DNA of 64,000 nt from UBA11889 sp046582115. GTDB taxonomy: Bacteria; Pseudomonadota; Gammaproteobacteria; Pseudomonadales; Azotimanducaceae. Made by a program: the position numbers and the translations under genes. Below, piece after piece: positions 50,851 through 60,419 of the stretch. The notes beneath the pieces are model-generated. The model ran no database searches. It was not told where the DNA came from and was given only the letters and a program-made list of their open reading frames with translations. The stretch's first letter is position 1, and every line of letters begins with the position of its first letter. Where the stretch lies: the NCBI GenBank assembly GCA_046582115.1, contig JAYGFA010000006.1:42214-106213 (forward strand). Direction: 5' to 3'.

Positions 50851-53592
50851 ATGCGCCGCGGATGGTATGAAAAAGTGGTTAAATTTGCCGTGTGCGTTAC
50901 TGCATTTGCGGCGGCGATTGCGTTCGCTACAGATGGTCTCAAGGAGATTGCTAGCGTCGAAGGAATTACCGAATACGAATTGAACAATGGCCTCCGGGTC
51001 ATTGTCTTTCCTGACCCCAGCAAACCCACGATCACAGTCAATGTCACCTATCTCGTTGGCTCGAGACATGAGGCTTATGGCGAAACCGGGATGGCCCATT
51101 TACTCGAGCACTTGGTTTTCAAAGGTACACGAAAACACCCGAATATCTTTCAAGAATTGACGGAGCGTGGTGCGTCACCGAATGGGACCACGTCGTTTGA
51201 TCGGACGAATTATTTCGAGACTTTCCCCGCTTCCGACGACAACCTTGAGTGGGCGTTGGATATGGAATCGGATCGAATGATTAACAGCGTCATTTCTGCG
51301 AAAGACCTCGAATCTGAAATGACGGTGGTGCGCAATGAGATGGAATCCGGGGAGAACAATCCGTATCGGATGTTGTACCAGCGCACCATGTCCATGGCCT
51401 ATCTCTGGCACAACTACGGCAAATCAGTTATCGGCGCCCGAAGTGATGTGGAAAACGTACCCATTGATCGGTTGCAGGCGTTCTATCGAAAGTACTATCA
51501 ACCTGATAACGCAGTGTTGGTGGTGGCGGGTAAATTCGATCAGAAGTTTGCAAAGGAAAAAATAGTCGAAAAATTTGGCTCGATTCCAAAGCCCGACCGG
51601 TCTGGCGAAAATCGAAATTATCCAACCTATACCCGAGATCCTTCACAAGATGGTGAGCGTTCGATTACGTTACGTCGCGCAGGCGACGTGCAATACGTCA
51701 TGGTGATTCATCACATACCCGCAGGGTCGCATAAGGATCTAGCTGCGCTCGATATCTTGAGCCATGCGCTCGCCAACGCGCCATCTGGACGACTCCACAA
51801 GGCGCTAATCGAGTCCAAGAAAGCGGTCTCGATCGCCTCCATGGCATATCAATTCCGTGAATCTGGACCGATGTTGACGTATGCGCAAGTTCGAGAAGAT
51901 GGATCATTGGAAGACGCGTGGGAAACCATGCAAACGGTTCTATACCGATCCATCGCAGAAGATCCTATTACAGATCAGGAGGTTGAGCGTGCTCGCGTAT
52001 TTTTCTTGAACAACATTGAGCTTAATTTTAACTCGTCGCAGGCGGTTGCCGTACAACTGAGCACGTGGGCGGCCATGGGCGATTGGCGCCTGTTGTTCCT
52101 ACATCGCGACCGACTGGCTGAAGTAAAGACCGAAGATGTTCGGCGGGTAGCTGCCACATACTTGAAGCCACAAAACAGCACGGTCGGATTTTTTATCCCC
52201 ACAGATGAACCGGATCGGGTTGCGATTCCGGATGTTCCAGACGTTGCGGACATGCTTGCGGGCTACAAAGGCGGTGCTGCGGTGAAGACCGGTGAGATTT
52301 TCGATTCTTCACTGGAAAACATCGACGCGCGTACGCGGCGGGCGACGTTCAGAAACGGGTTCAAATTGGCCATGCTACCCAAGGAAACTCGTGGCGAGAA
52401 CGTTGTCGTTTCCGGGATATTGCTATTTGGGTCGGAGGAAACGCTACGAAATAAAGCCGCCCAAGGGGAAATGGCGGGCAGCATGCTGATGCGAGGTACC
52501 CAACGGCTCGATCGTCAAGAATTGACGGATGAGTGGAATCGTCTAAAAACACGAGTTCGAATCGGCGGTGGCATATATTCGGCGGGAGGCAGTCTGCAGA
52601 CGACCCGTGAGAATTTGCCTGCGGTATTACGGCTCGTGAGCGAAGTCCTGAAAACGCCGGCGTTCGACGCAGACCAGTTCGCGGAGCTGAAACAGCAAAC
52701 CATTGCCGGCTACGAGCGAAATCGCTCAGATCCTCGAGCGCTTGGTGCTCTTGCCTTAACAAGACATCTCAATCCATTAGAGAAAGGCCATCCGCTCTAT
52801 GCACGTTCGTTCGAGGAAGCCATTGCCGATACGGAAGCGTTAGAGTTACGAGAAGTTACCGAGTTCCATGAATCGTTTTACGGCGCGAATAACGGACGAA
52901 TGGCAATTGTGGGAGACTTTGATCCGCGGGAGATTGAACCGATCGTCGAGTCCATGTTTGGTGATTGGGGTTCTCGGCAGCACTTTCGGCGAGTTGCAAA
53001 TCCGCATCAAGAAACGGTTCAACAAAAGATCGTCGTCAATACACCCGATAAGCCCAACGCCTATTTTGCAGCAGGACTCGGTTTACCAATCAGAGACGAC
53101 AATGAAGATTACCCCGCACTCGTGCTGGCAAATTTTATGATCGGCGGAGGCTTCCTTAACTCCCGGCTTGCGTCTCGAATTCGGCAACAGGACGGCTTGA
53201 GCTATGGAGTCGCTTCGCAATTTTCCGCACATCCAATTGATTTATCTGGTCTATTTAGAGCGTACGCCATCTATGCCCCTGAAAACGCGGATGCGCTGGA
53301 ATCCGCATTTATCGAAGAAATCGAAAGTGCAGTGCGAAAGGGCTTTTCAGACGACGAAGTTATCGAGGCCAAGTCGGGTTATGTACAGTACCGAAACAAC
53401 ATTCGCTCGAACGACACCACGCTAGCGTCGATGCTTTCCCAGAATCTATACCTGGATCGGACAATGGCCTGGACCGATGATCTGGAGAAAAAAATCGTCG
53501 ATTTAACCCCTCAGGAAATACAAGCTGCCGTACAAAGGCACATCGATCCAAGCCAGCTCTCGATCGTTATCGCAGGCGATTTCAGGAAGTGA
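50851..53592 (+). CDS. Secreted M16 zinc metallopeptidase (pitrilysin family)
   Basis: 913 residues with a signal peptide (cleavage near residue 27). The inverted zinc motif HLLEH (H83, E86, H87) is in GMAHLLEHLVFKGTRKHPN, and the third ligand glutamate is in the ESEMTVVRNEMESGENNP region downstream. The N-terminal M16 half is active. The C-terminal half (from ~490) keeps the fold without the zinc motif, as usual for PqqL-like two-domain periplasmic proteases. A GAGGAG ribosome-binding site precedes the ATG. It is transcribed alone, facing the sulfatase gene. Confidence 0.93.
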   Translation: MRRGWYEKVVKFAVCVTAFAAAIAFATDGLKEIASVEGITEYELNNGLRVIVFPDPSKPTITVNVTYLVGSRHEAYGETGMAHLLEHLVFKGTRKHPNIFQELTERGASPNGTTSFDRTNYFETFPASDDNLEWALDMESDRMINSVISAKDLESEMTVVRNEMESGENNPYRMLYQRTMSMAYLWHNYGKSVIGARSDVENVPIDRLQAFYRKYYQPDNAVLVVAGKFDQKFAKEKIVEKFGSIPKPDRSGENRNYPTYTRDPSQDGERSITLRRAGDVQYVMVIHHIPAGSHKDLAALDILSHALANAPSGRLHKALIESKKAVSIASMAYQFRESGPMLTYAQVREDGSLEDAWETMQTVLYRSIAEDPITDQEVERARVFFLNNIELNFNSSQAVAVQLSTWAAMGDWRLLFLHRDRLAEVKTEDVRRVAATYLKPQNSTVGFFIPTDEPDRVAIPDVPDVADMLAGYKGGAAVKTGEIFDSSLENIDARTRRATFRNGFKLAMLPKETRGENVVVSGILLFGSEETLRNKAAQGEMAGSMLMRGTQRLDRQELTDEWNRLKTRVRIGGGIYSAGGSLQTTRENLPAVLRLVSEVLKTPAFDADQFAELKQQTIAGYERNRSDPRALGALALTRHLNPLEKGHPLYARSFEEAIADTEALELREVTEFHESFYGANNGRMAIVGDFDPREIEPIVESMFGDWGSRQHFRRVANPHQETVQQKIVVNTPDKPNAYFAAGLGLPIRDDNEDYPALVLANFMIGGGFLNSRLASRIRQQDGLSYGVASQFSAHPIDLSGLFRAYAIYAPENADALESAFIEEIESAVRKGFSDDEVIEAKSGYVQYRNNIRSNDTTLASMLSQNLYLDRTMAWTDDLEKKIVDLTPQEIQAAVQRHIDPSQLSIVIAGDFRK

Positions 53593-53593
53593 T

Positions 53594-55099
53594 CTAGTCG
53601 ATCCCAAGACGTTGGAACTGTTCGTCGGGCGCGTTGACCGTCCGTAGGCCTTCATTTAACAGTTCCAACATATCTTTCTCGTCTTGCCCATCCAGCCGAT
53701 TTTCGTCCTCGTCAGGATCAATGTTGATGTCGTAGAGATGATGCTCGCCGATCCTCGGATGCACCCAGTAAGGCAAGAGATCTCCAGGTTGAAACGTCTG
53801 GCGAATCACGGGGATGTTGGCACCAGGCATGAAATCCAACACCGCCCGATCATCCGGCATTGGCCACGGCGGATTGATTCTATTTATTGGCATCGTCGAC
53901 CACCGATTAGACCAAAGCGATAGTGGAAAGCCATCCTCGACGGGGGCACGTGCGTATTTTCGATGGCCGTCATAAACTTGTACCCAGTTGCCGAAAATAC
54001 CTCCCAGCGCCCATTCCCGTACGCTTTTTTGTTGCCCAGACAAAAGTGGCATTAATGAAAAGCCATGGGTGTCATGCTGCATCGTCACATCAAATAGATC
54101 GCATAACGTTGCGTTGATATCTACGTTCGTAGACAGGGCGTCAACTTCACCCGCATCGATGCCGGGGTATGCGATAAATAGAGGGATATGTCCCAGCGCT
54201 TCGTATTGGGGTACGCCGGGTTTCCCCCAGATATCTTTTTCGCCTAGGTAGTGACCGTGGTCGGTGCAAACGATGACCATGGTGTCATCCCACATATTAT
54301 TTTGATCGATCGCATCGAGGACTTTTCCGAACCAGTGATCGATCATTGATAGTTTGGACCCGTAATTGCACCGAATATGCTGCCCTTGGCGCTCAGTGAT
54401 TACGCCCCGTTCGACAGAGCGCACGCCATAGGGTGGCCATATCAGCTGTTCGCCCTCCCATGTTTCGTCGTAGCAATTAACCCATGGCGCTGGCGTATCG
54501 AAGGGTTCGTGTGGGTCGAATTCATCAACGTAGACCAGAAATCGCTCATGATGGTTGGCGTTATCGTTGAGCCAATTTGCTGTTGCATTCATGGTTTTTG
54601 GACCAGGAAAATCCAGCTCCGACCGGAACCAGGTTCTTGATTCGTCGTAGTGCGCGGGCCGTTTTGAGGCAGGAAGGGCGGGGGCACCCATCCAAGAGGG
54701 GTCCGGTCGTGATTTCCACGGATCACCTTCATGGCCTCGTAAATATTCCCACGCGTAAAAGTCTGTGTGGTAATTCTCGCCTCCCGTTTCAAAAAGATGT
54801 GGGTGATCCGTAAAAAGCATTGTGTTGACATTCTTTTCGCGAAGATGCGCTGTGATCGGTGCTTCCCACAATTCGATTGATCCCCATGGTTTCCAGAGAA
54901 AGTCGAGGGCCCCACAGAGGATGTCGTGTCGTGCCGGCATACACGGTAACGAGCCAGTGAAGTGACGGTTGAACCGGACTGCCCGTTGCGCGAAGCGATC
55001 GATGTTCGGGGTCTCGAATTCGGTTCCACCGTAGTTACCGATCATGTGGCGATTCAAGCTGTCTAACAAAATGACAATGGCGTTCTTCGCTTTGTTCAT
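53594..55099 (-). CDS. Sulfatase (type I, formylglycine-dependent)
   Basis: 501 residues. The metal site VILLDSLNRHMIGNYGG is at the N-terminus, and the modification motif LPCMPARHDIL has the cysteine C53 to be converted to formylglycine and R57 (C-x-P/A-x-R pattern). CTDHGHYLGEKDIWGKPG provides further metal and substrate residues. No signal peptide is seen, so the enzyme is probably cytoplasmic. The substrate is unknown; related enzymes act on sulfated sugars or choline sulfate. No anaerobic maturase (anSME) or FGE gene is in the window. Confidence 0.9.
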   Translation of the reverse strand: MNKAKNAIVILLDSLNRHMIGNYGGTEFETPNIDRFAQRAVRFNRHFTGSLPCMPARHDILCGALDFLWKPWGSIELWEAPITAHLREKNVNTMLFTDHPHLFETGGENYHTDFYAWEYLRGHEGDPWKSRPDPSWMGAPALPASKRPAHYDESRTWFRSELDFPGPKTMNATANWLNDNANHHERFLVYVDEFDPHEPFDTPAPWVNCYDETWEGEQLIWPPYGVRSVERGVITERQGQHIRCNYGSKLSMIDHWFGKVLDAIDQNNMWDDTMVIVCTDHGHYLGEKDIWGKPGVPQYEALGHIPLFIAYPGIDAGEVDALSTNVDINATLCDLFDVTMQHDTHGFSLMPLLSGQQKSVREWALGGIFGNWVQVYDGHRKYARAPVEDGFPLSLWSNRWSTMPINRINPPWPMPDDRAVLDFMPGANIPVIRQTFQPGDLLPYWVHPRIGEHHLYDINIDPDEDENRLDGQDEKDMLELLNEGLRTVNAPDEQFQRLGID

Positions 55100-55156
55100 T
55101 TAAATCCCTTCTACGGTTTTAGAGTGGTTTTCCTTTCAATCACCTTTACCGCCCAA

Positions 55157-56101
55157 CTAAGTAAACAGTGCTGAAACGCTTTCGCCCGTATGGATCGCCT
55201 GGATCGCGTTCGCGAATAGATGGGCGACAGATACGACTTCAATCTTGTCCGTTGCGGGGTCTGGAGGCAGTGGGATCGTATCGGTTACAACCAGACGCTC
55301 GATAGGAGAATCCTCGATGCGTTGGATAGCGTTACCAGAGAGCACTGGATGTACTGCCGCGGCTTCGACTCGCGTGGCCCCATGGGTACCTATAAATCGT
55401 GCGGCTTCGATCATGGTGCCACCACTCGCTATTTCATCATCGATGATGAGCCCGTTCTTGCCCTCGACATCACCGATTAGTGCAACTGCTTCCGGGTTCT
55501 CGGAATCGTCTACGCGCCTTTTGTCGACAACGGCGATCGGGAGATTCAATCGATCGGCATAGTCGCCTAAATCTTTCGCTTCGCTAACATCGCCGGCAAC
55601 AAGTACGCTGTTCTCCAAAGAAGTTGTTTCACGAAGCCGATCGCATACAACGGGCGTCGCGTTTAGTTGGTCGACGGGAATTCGAAAGAAGCCTCCGACC
55701 TGAGGCGAGTGCAGATTCATAGTTAATACCCTATCCGCGCCAGCGGTTTCGAGCAGATCTGCTATCAGCCGTGCGGTAATCGAAATGCGCGGTCTGTCTT
55801 TCTTGTCCGAGCGAGCGTAGGGAAAGTACGGCAGTACTGCGGTGACTCGGCGAGCCGACGCATGTTTCAGCGCATCGATAATGATCAATAACTCGACAAT
55901 GAAATCGGATACCGGTGGGCATGAGGTCTGTATGACAAACACATCCGACTCACGAACGTTCTCTAGACTCTGGAAAAGGATATTCTCGTTACCGAACCGG
56001 ATTATCTCCGTGGCACACAGGGGTACGCCAAGATGATTGCTGATATCCCGCGCAAGGGCTGGGTGCGAGGTCCCAGCGATGATCTTGATATCATTTGCCA
56101 T
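55157..56101 (-). CDS. prs: Ribose-phosphate pyrophosphokinase, variant PRPP loop
   Basis: 314 residues, the usual length of PRPP synthetase. The N-terminal RFGNENILFQ, the catalytic flexible-loop region ARSDKKDRPRISITARLIAD and NLHSPQVGGFF are present. The PRPP-binding loop reads LIIDDEIASGGTM, where E. coli has VDDMIDTGGT, and the catalytic loop is shorter by one or two residues. It may be a second, divergent Prs rather than the housekeeping enzyme, so the gene symbol is used loosely. It is divergent from the CHY zinc-finger gene, with about 40 bases between starts. Confidence 0.85.
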   Translation of the reverse strand: MANDIKIIAGTSHPALARDISNHLGVPLCATEIIRFGNENILFQSLENVRESDVFVIQTSCPPVSDFIVELLIIIDALKHASARRVTAVLPYFPYARSDKKDRPRISITARLIADLLETAGADRVLTMNLHSPQVGGFFRIPVDQLNATPVVCDRLRETTSLENSVLVAGDVSEAKDLGDYADRLNLPIAVVDKRRVDDSENPEAVALIGDVEGKNGLIIDDEIASGGTMIEAARFIGTHGATRVEAAAVHPVLSGNAIQRIEDSPIERLVVTDTIPLPPDPATDKIEVVSVAHLFANAIQAIHTGESVSALFT

Positions 56102-56142
56102 GTCGTAGTCATCTCGGGTGGCGGAGCACCATTATCTTCACA

Positions 56143-56484
56143 TTGCAGGTTCAGGTAAAAGGCAAAACAGTATTTGGCGTGGATGTTGACCCCCAGACAC
56201 GATGTGGTCACTACCACACTGATCTTGACGTTGTTGCTATCCGCTTTTATTGCTGTGGAAACTGGTATGCGTGTCACGACTGCCACGTTGCCTTAGCGGA
56301 TCATCCATCCGGTGTTTGGCCTCAAGAGCATTGGGCAGAGGAAGCGGTACTTTGTGGTGTTTGTGGTTACCGGCTTTCGGTGCACCAATACCTAACGGGC
56401 GATTCCAACTGTCCGTCTTGTTCTGGCCCGTTCAATCCCGGCTGCCGACTGCATCATTATCTCTACTTCGAATCTCGGCAATGA
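56143..56484 (+). CDS. CHY-type zinc finger protein
   Basis: About 113 residues packed with Cys and His: TRCGHYHTDLDVVAIRFYCCGNWYACHDCH, then HWAEEAVLCGVCGYRLSVHQYL and NCPSCSGPFNPGC. The order fits the CHY zinc finger, which binds three zinc ions. Bacterial members have no firm function. The start is uncertain: TTG 56143 is chosen to place the protein just before VKGKTVFGVDVDP, and an ATG at 56095 would overlap the prs start. The stop overlaps hyuA (ATGA), a direct sign of co-translation. Confidence 0.85.
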   Translation: MQVQVKGKTVFGVDVDPQTRCGHYHTDLDVVAIRFYCCGNWYACHDCHVALADHPSGVWPQEHWAEEAVLCGVCGYRLSVHQYLTGDSNCPSCSGPFNPGCRLHHYLYFESRQ

Positions 56485-58535
56485 GTGTACGTCTTGCCAT
56501 TGATATTGGTGGCACGTTCACTGACATCGTTTTGCAGCGTGAAACTGAGCGATTTACAACCAAGGTCCTCACCACCCACGACGATCCGACGGAAGGTGTA
56601 TTAATTAGTGTCGCAACCGTGTTGGATCAATCGAACACCAACGCCGCTTCGATTGAGTTGGTAGTGCACGGGACGACGCTTGCCACTAACGCGCTGATCC
56701 AACGTCGCGGTGCTAAAACTGCCTTGCTGACCACGGCGGGTCATCGCGACGTGATTGAGATGGCGTTTGAAAATCGATTCGACCAGTACGACCTGAACAT
56801 TGACCGTGCACAGCCGCTGGTGCCACGCGCACTGCGCCTGCCGATTGTTGAGCGAATAAATGCGTCGGGTGAGGTACTTACGCCTTTGGACGTCAAAACT
56901 ATTGACGCGGCGCTCGACGTTCTTGAACGTGCAAAAATAGAGAGTGTTGCGATCGGACTCTTACACTCCTATGCGAACCCTAAACATGAAGAGTTGGTTG
57001 CAGCCCGAGTGCACGACCGCTTGATGGATGTGGCTATAACGTTGTCGTCCAAGGTCTGCCCTGAGATCCGTGAATACGAAAGGTTTTCGACAGCGTGTGC
57101 TAACGCCTATGTGCTGCCATTAATGGCGCGCTACTTGACGCAGCTTGAAAACCGCTTGTTGGGCTTGGGTTTTAAGTGCCCGATGCTCATGATGACGTCT
57201 GGCGGCGGCTTAACGACCCTTGAGACAGCGGCACGCTTCCCAATTCGTTTGGTGGAGTCAGGCCCAGCTGGAGGAGCCATCCTTGCGGCCCGCATCGCAG
57301 CGGAATTAGGGCTTAACGAGGTCCTGTCTTTCGATATGGGCGGCACGACGGCGAAGATTTGTTTGATCGATGCTGCCGAGCCGCAATTTTCGCGAGCGTT
57401 CGAAGTCGATAGGCGTTATCGGTTTAAAAAGGGTAGTGGACTACCTGTTAGAATACCCGTTATCGAGATGGTGGAAATAGGGGCTGGTGGAGGATCGATT
57501 GCCTCCGTCGACAATTTGAATCGTGTGCGAGTTGGTCCCGAGAGCGCGGGGTCCGAACCAGGCCCTGCTTGTTATGGAAAGGAAGGGACGAGAGCGACCG
57601 TGACCGACGCTGATGTTGTTATGGGTCGCATGGATGAGGAGCGTTTCGCGTCCGGGATAAACCTTGATGTCAATGCGGCGGCCGTCGCGGTACGACAATC
57701 GGTGGGCGACGTCCTTGCCATTGATATGCACAGTGCCGCCTTCGCCATTTCGGAAGTCGTCGATGAGAACATGGCAACGGCGGCGCGGGGTCATGCCAGC
57801 GAGTGGGGTAAGTCTCTGTCTGGTAGAACGCTGATTGCGTTTGGTGGCGCGGCTCCGTTGCACGCGGCTCGACTAGCATCAAAGCTTGGGATTGATCGCA
57901 TACTCGTTCCGGTGGGCGCGAGCGTGGGGTCGGCAATTGGTTTTTTGATGGCGCCGGTGTCGTACGAAGTCGTTCGAAGCCGGTACATGAAGTTGTCGGC
58001 CTTCGATGAAGATCTAATCGAAGCTGTAATCGTGGAAATGCGTGAGGAAGCAACGGCTGTCGTTACATCGGCTGCGCGTGGACGACGGGTTACTGAGATC
58101 GCCAAAGCGTATATGCGCTACCTGGGTCAGGGATACGAGATCGCTGTGCTGATCGACCCGACCTATACAAAAAATCAATTGCTAGAAGCGTTTGAAGAGT
58201 CTTATGTCGAATTATACGGTCGGATCATTCCCGGCCTCGATGTCGAAGTATTGAGCTGGACGCTAACGCTGACCACAGCACATGAACAAGTGGTACCGAT
58301 CAACGAAATATCGTCGCGTTCCTTTGACGATACAGATTATCCGACGCGACTGATGACGGACGATGGAATCCAGGTTCCAGCTAAACAGATCAGTCGTGAC
58401 CAGATGCCGAAACACGACCGAGTCGTGGGACCTATGCTCATCATTGAAGACCAGACGACTACGGTCGTTCCAACTCTGTTCTCCGCTCATGTTAATGAAC
58501 GGCGGGATCTGGTGATCGAAAAGGTTGAGCAGTGA
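56481..58535 (+). CDS. hyuA: Hydantoinase/oxoprolinase family protein, subunit A
   Basis: 684 residues of the ATP-dependent hydantoinase A/5-oxoprolinase family. The N-terminal ATP-binding motif is AIDIGGTFTDIVL; later FDMGGTTAKICLID, SGPAGGAILAARIA and GAGGGSIASVD match the acetate-kinase/actin-like fold. Partners hydrolyse hydantoins, 5-oxoproline or related lactams with ATP; the substrate is unknown here. ATG 56481 overlaps the CHY zinc-finger stop, and the gene ends in a GTGA overlap with hyuB. Confidence 0.93.
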   Translation: MSVRLAIDIGGTFTDIVLQRETERFTTKVLTTHDDPTEGVLISVATVLDQSNTNAASIELVVHGTTLATNALIQRRGAKTALLTTAGHRDVIEMAFENRFDQYDLNIDRAQPLVPRALRLPIVERINASGEVLTPLDVKTIDAALDVLERAKIESVAIGLLHSYANPKHEELVAARVHDRLMDVAITLSSKVCPEIREYERFSTACANAYVLPLMARYLTQLENRLLGLGFKCPMLMMTSGGGLTTLETAARFPIRLVESGPAGGAILAARIAAELGLNEVLSFDMGGTTAKICLIDAAEPQFSRAFEVDRRYRFKKGSGLPVRIPVIEMVEIGAGGGSIASVDNLNRVRVGPESAGSEPGPACYGKEGTRATVTDADVVMGRMDEERFASGINLDVNAAAVAVRQSVGDVLAIDMHSAAFAISEVVDENMATAARGHASEWGKSLSGRTLIAFGGAAPLHAARLASKLGIDRILVPVGASVGSAIGFLMAPVSYEVVRSRYMKLSAFDEDLIEAVIVEMREEATAVVTSAARGRRVTEIAKAYMRYLGQGYEIAVLIDPTYTKNQLLEAFEESYVELYGRIIPGLDVEVLSWTLTLTTAHEQVVPINEISSRSFDDTDYPTRLMTDDGIQVPAKQISRDQMPKHDRVVGPMLIIEDQTTTVVPTLFSAHVNERRDLVIEKVEQ

Positions 58536-60157
58536 AAGAGCTCGATGCCCTAATGCTGCAGCTCGTTTGGGATCGGCTACTGGCGATCGTCGAAGAACAA
58601 GCACAAACTCTTATGCGAACTGCTTTTTCTACGGTTGTCCGCGAAGCGGGAGACCTTTCTGCCGGCGTTTTCGACACTCAAGGTTCGATGCTAGCCCAGG
58701 CAATCACGGGAACACCCGGTCACGTGAATGCGATGGCACGCTCTGTTAGTCATTTCCTGAAGCGCTATCCCTTGCAGACCTTGAACGAGGGCGATGTTCT
58801 GGTCACCAATGATCCTTGGTTGGCCACAGGCCATCTCAACGACTTCACTGTGGTTAGCCCTGTATTCCATGCGGCACAGCCGGTCGCGCTTTTTGCCTCA
58901 ACGAGTCACATCGCCGATGTGGGCGGCCGCGGGTTTGGTCCGGACGCCAACGACGTGTTTGAAGAAGGGATCAACATCCCGATCATGGCCCTTTTCACCG
59001 CCGGTGCTCGAAACGAAACCTTAATGGAGATCATAGCCGCCAACGTCCGTGACCCGGTCGTCGCGGAAGGTGACCTTTACTCGCTTACCGCGTGTAACGA
59101 GACAGGTGCAAGGGATTTACAAACAATGATGGCAGAGCACGGATTGGCGTCGTTAGAAGAGGTTGCGAGTCACGTCCTCGAAACCTCGCGCACCGCGATG
59201 CAACGTGAAATTAACGCATTACCCACTGGGACTTATGAAAACTCCATTGACGTGGACGGTTACGACGCGCCTGTCCACATTGCTTGCGCGATGCACATCG
59301 ACAAGGATTGTATTTCGATCGACTTTACCGGTTCGTCACCGACTTCGAGCTATGGCATTAATGTACCTGCCAATTATACGGAGGCGTACGCTTCCTTCGG
59401 CGTACGCTGTCTCGTTGGCAACACCATCCCAAACAATGCGGGATCGCTCGAAACGATCCGAGTGACAGCGCCGAAAGGTTGCATCCTTAATGCCTTGCCG
59501 CCATGTGCGGTGTCGGCAAGGCACGCCTTAGGACAAATGCTGCCCGACGTGATCATGGGGTGTCTCGAACAGATCATGCCTGAGTCCGTTGCCGCCGAGG
59601 GAGCTTCGTGTATTTGGAATCCAGTGTTGATGAACGCTCCACAAACGGGTGCGGACTTTGTGGGTACACCGTTTGTGATAAATCCGATCTACAACGGCGG
59701 TACGGGCGCGCGCTATATGAAGGACGGACTTTCGACCACCGCATTTCCCTCAGGCGTCCGGACTACACCCACTGAAATTAATGAGGTTACGTCGCCGTTG
59801 ATCTTTGAGCGAAGAGAATTCCGCCAGGATTCTGGCGGTCGCGGTCGGTGCCGTGGTGGGCTCGGGCAGGTTGTCGAGATTCGACACGGTGGGGGTGAAT
59901 CTTTTTTCGTTTCCAAAATGTTTGACCGAATTGAGCACCCTGCACGAGGTCGCGCGGGTGGCGGGAATGGTCGCCCTGGTAAGGTCTATATCAAAAATGG
60001 TGTTCCATTAAAGGGCAAAGGAAAAGACGTTGTGCCGAACGGGGCTACACTCGTTCTCGAAACGCCTGGGGGCGGGGGATTTGGCGATCCATCGGAACGC
60101 AATGAGACGGACATCCGGCGCGACGTGGAAAATGGTCTTGTTTCCGACGGCACCTAA
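58532..60157 (+). CDS. hyuB: Hydantoinase/oxoprolinase family protein, subunit B
   Basis: 541 residues. Family landmarks are SAGVFDTQGSMLAQAITGTPGH, DVLVTNDPWLATGHLNDFTVVSP, HIADVGGRG and the glycine-rich C-terminus RGRAGGGNGRPGKVYIKNG ... LETPGGGGFGDP. It forms the enzyme with subunit A. The GTG start overlaps the hyuA stop. The 262 bases after it contain no gene I can recognise. Confidence 0.94.
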   Translation: MKELDALMLQLVWDRLLAIVEEQAQTLMRTAFSTVVREAGDLSAGVFDTQGSMLAQAITGTPGHVNAMARSVSHFLKRYPLQTLNEGDVLVTNDPWLATGHLNDFTVVSPVFHAAQPVALFASTSHIADVGGRGFGPDANDVFEEGINIPIMALFTAGARNETLMEIIAANVRDPVVAEGDLYSLTACNETGARDLQTMMAEHGLASLEEVASHVLETSRTAMQREINALPTGTYENSIDVDGYDAPVHIACAMHIDKDCISIDFTGSSPTSSYGINVPANYTEAYASFGVRCLVGNTIPNNAGSLETIRVTAPKGCILNALPPCAVSARHALGQMLPDVIMGCLEQIMPESVAAEGASCIWNPVLMNAPQTGADFVGTPFVINPIYNGGTGARYMKDGLSTTAFPSGVRTTPTEINEVTSPLIFERREFRQDSGGRGRCRGGLGQVVEIRHGGGESFFVSKMFDRIEHPARGRAGGGNGRPGKVYIKNGVPLKGKGKDVVPNGATLVLETPGGGGFGDPSERNETDIRRDVENGLVSDGT

Positions 60158-60419
60158 GGCCAATGCGACTTCATCGTTGCGCCCTAGCGTAGAAGAACCG
60201 TGTTGACGCTTGACAATCAGATTGAACGCTCGGGCTCGGGTCAACCCTCGAGGTCCGATCCCACGTACAAGCTCGGTGCCGATCTCAAGCGTACGCTAGC
60301 CTCGGACGAGGATAATAGGTTGACGTGTTGTAATGGGACGATCGCTGGTTGGCGAATCGTTTTTCAGTCATAACACAGGTTTTTGACATTCCTAGGCAAC
60401 GAAGGTTAGGTTTGGCGCC

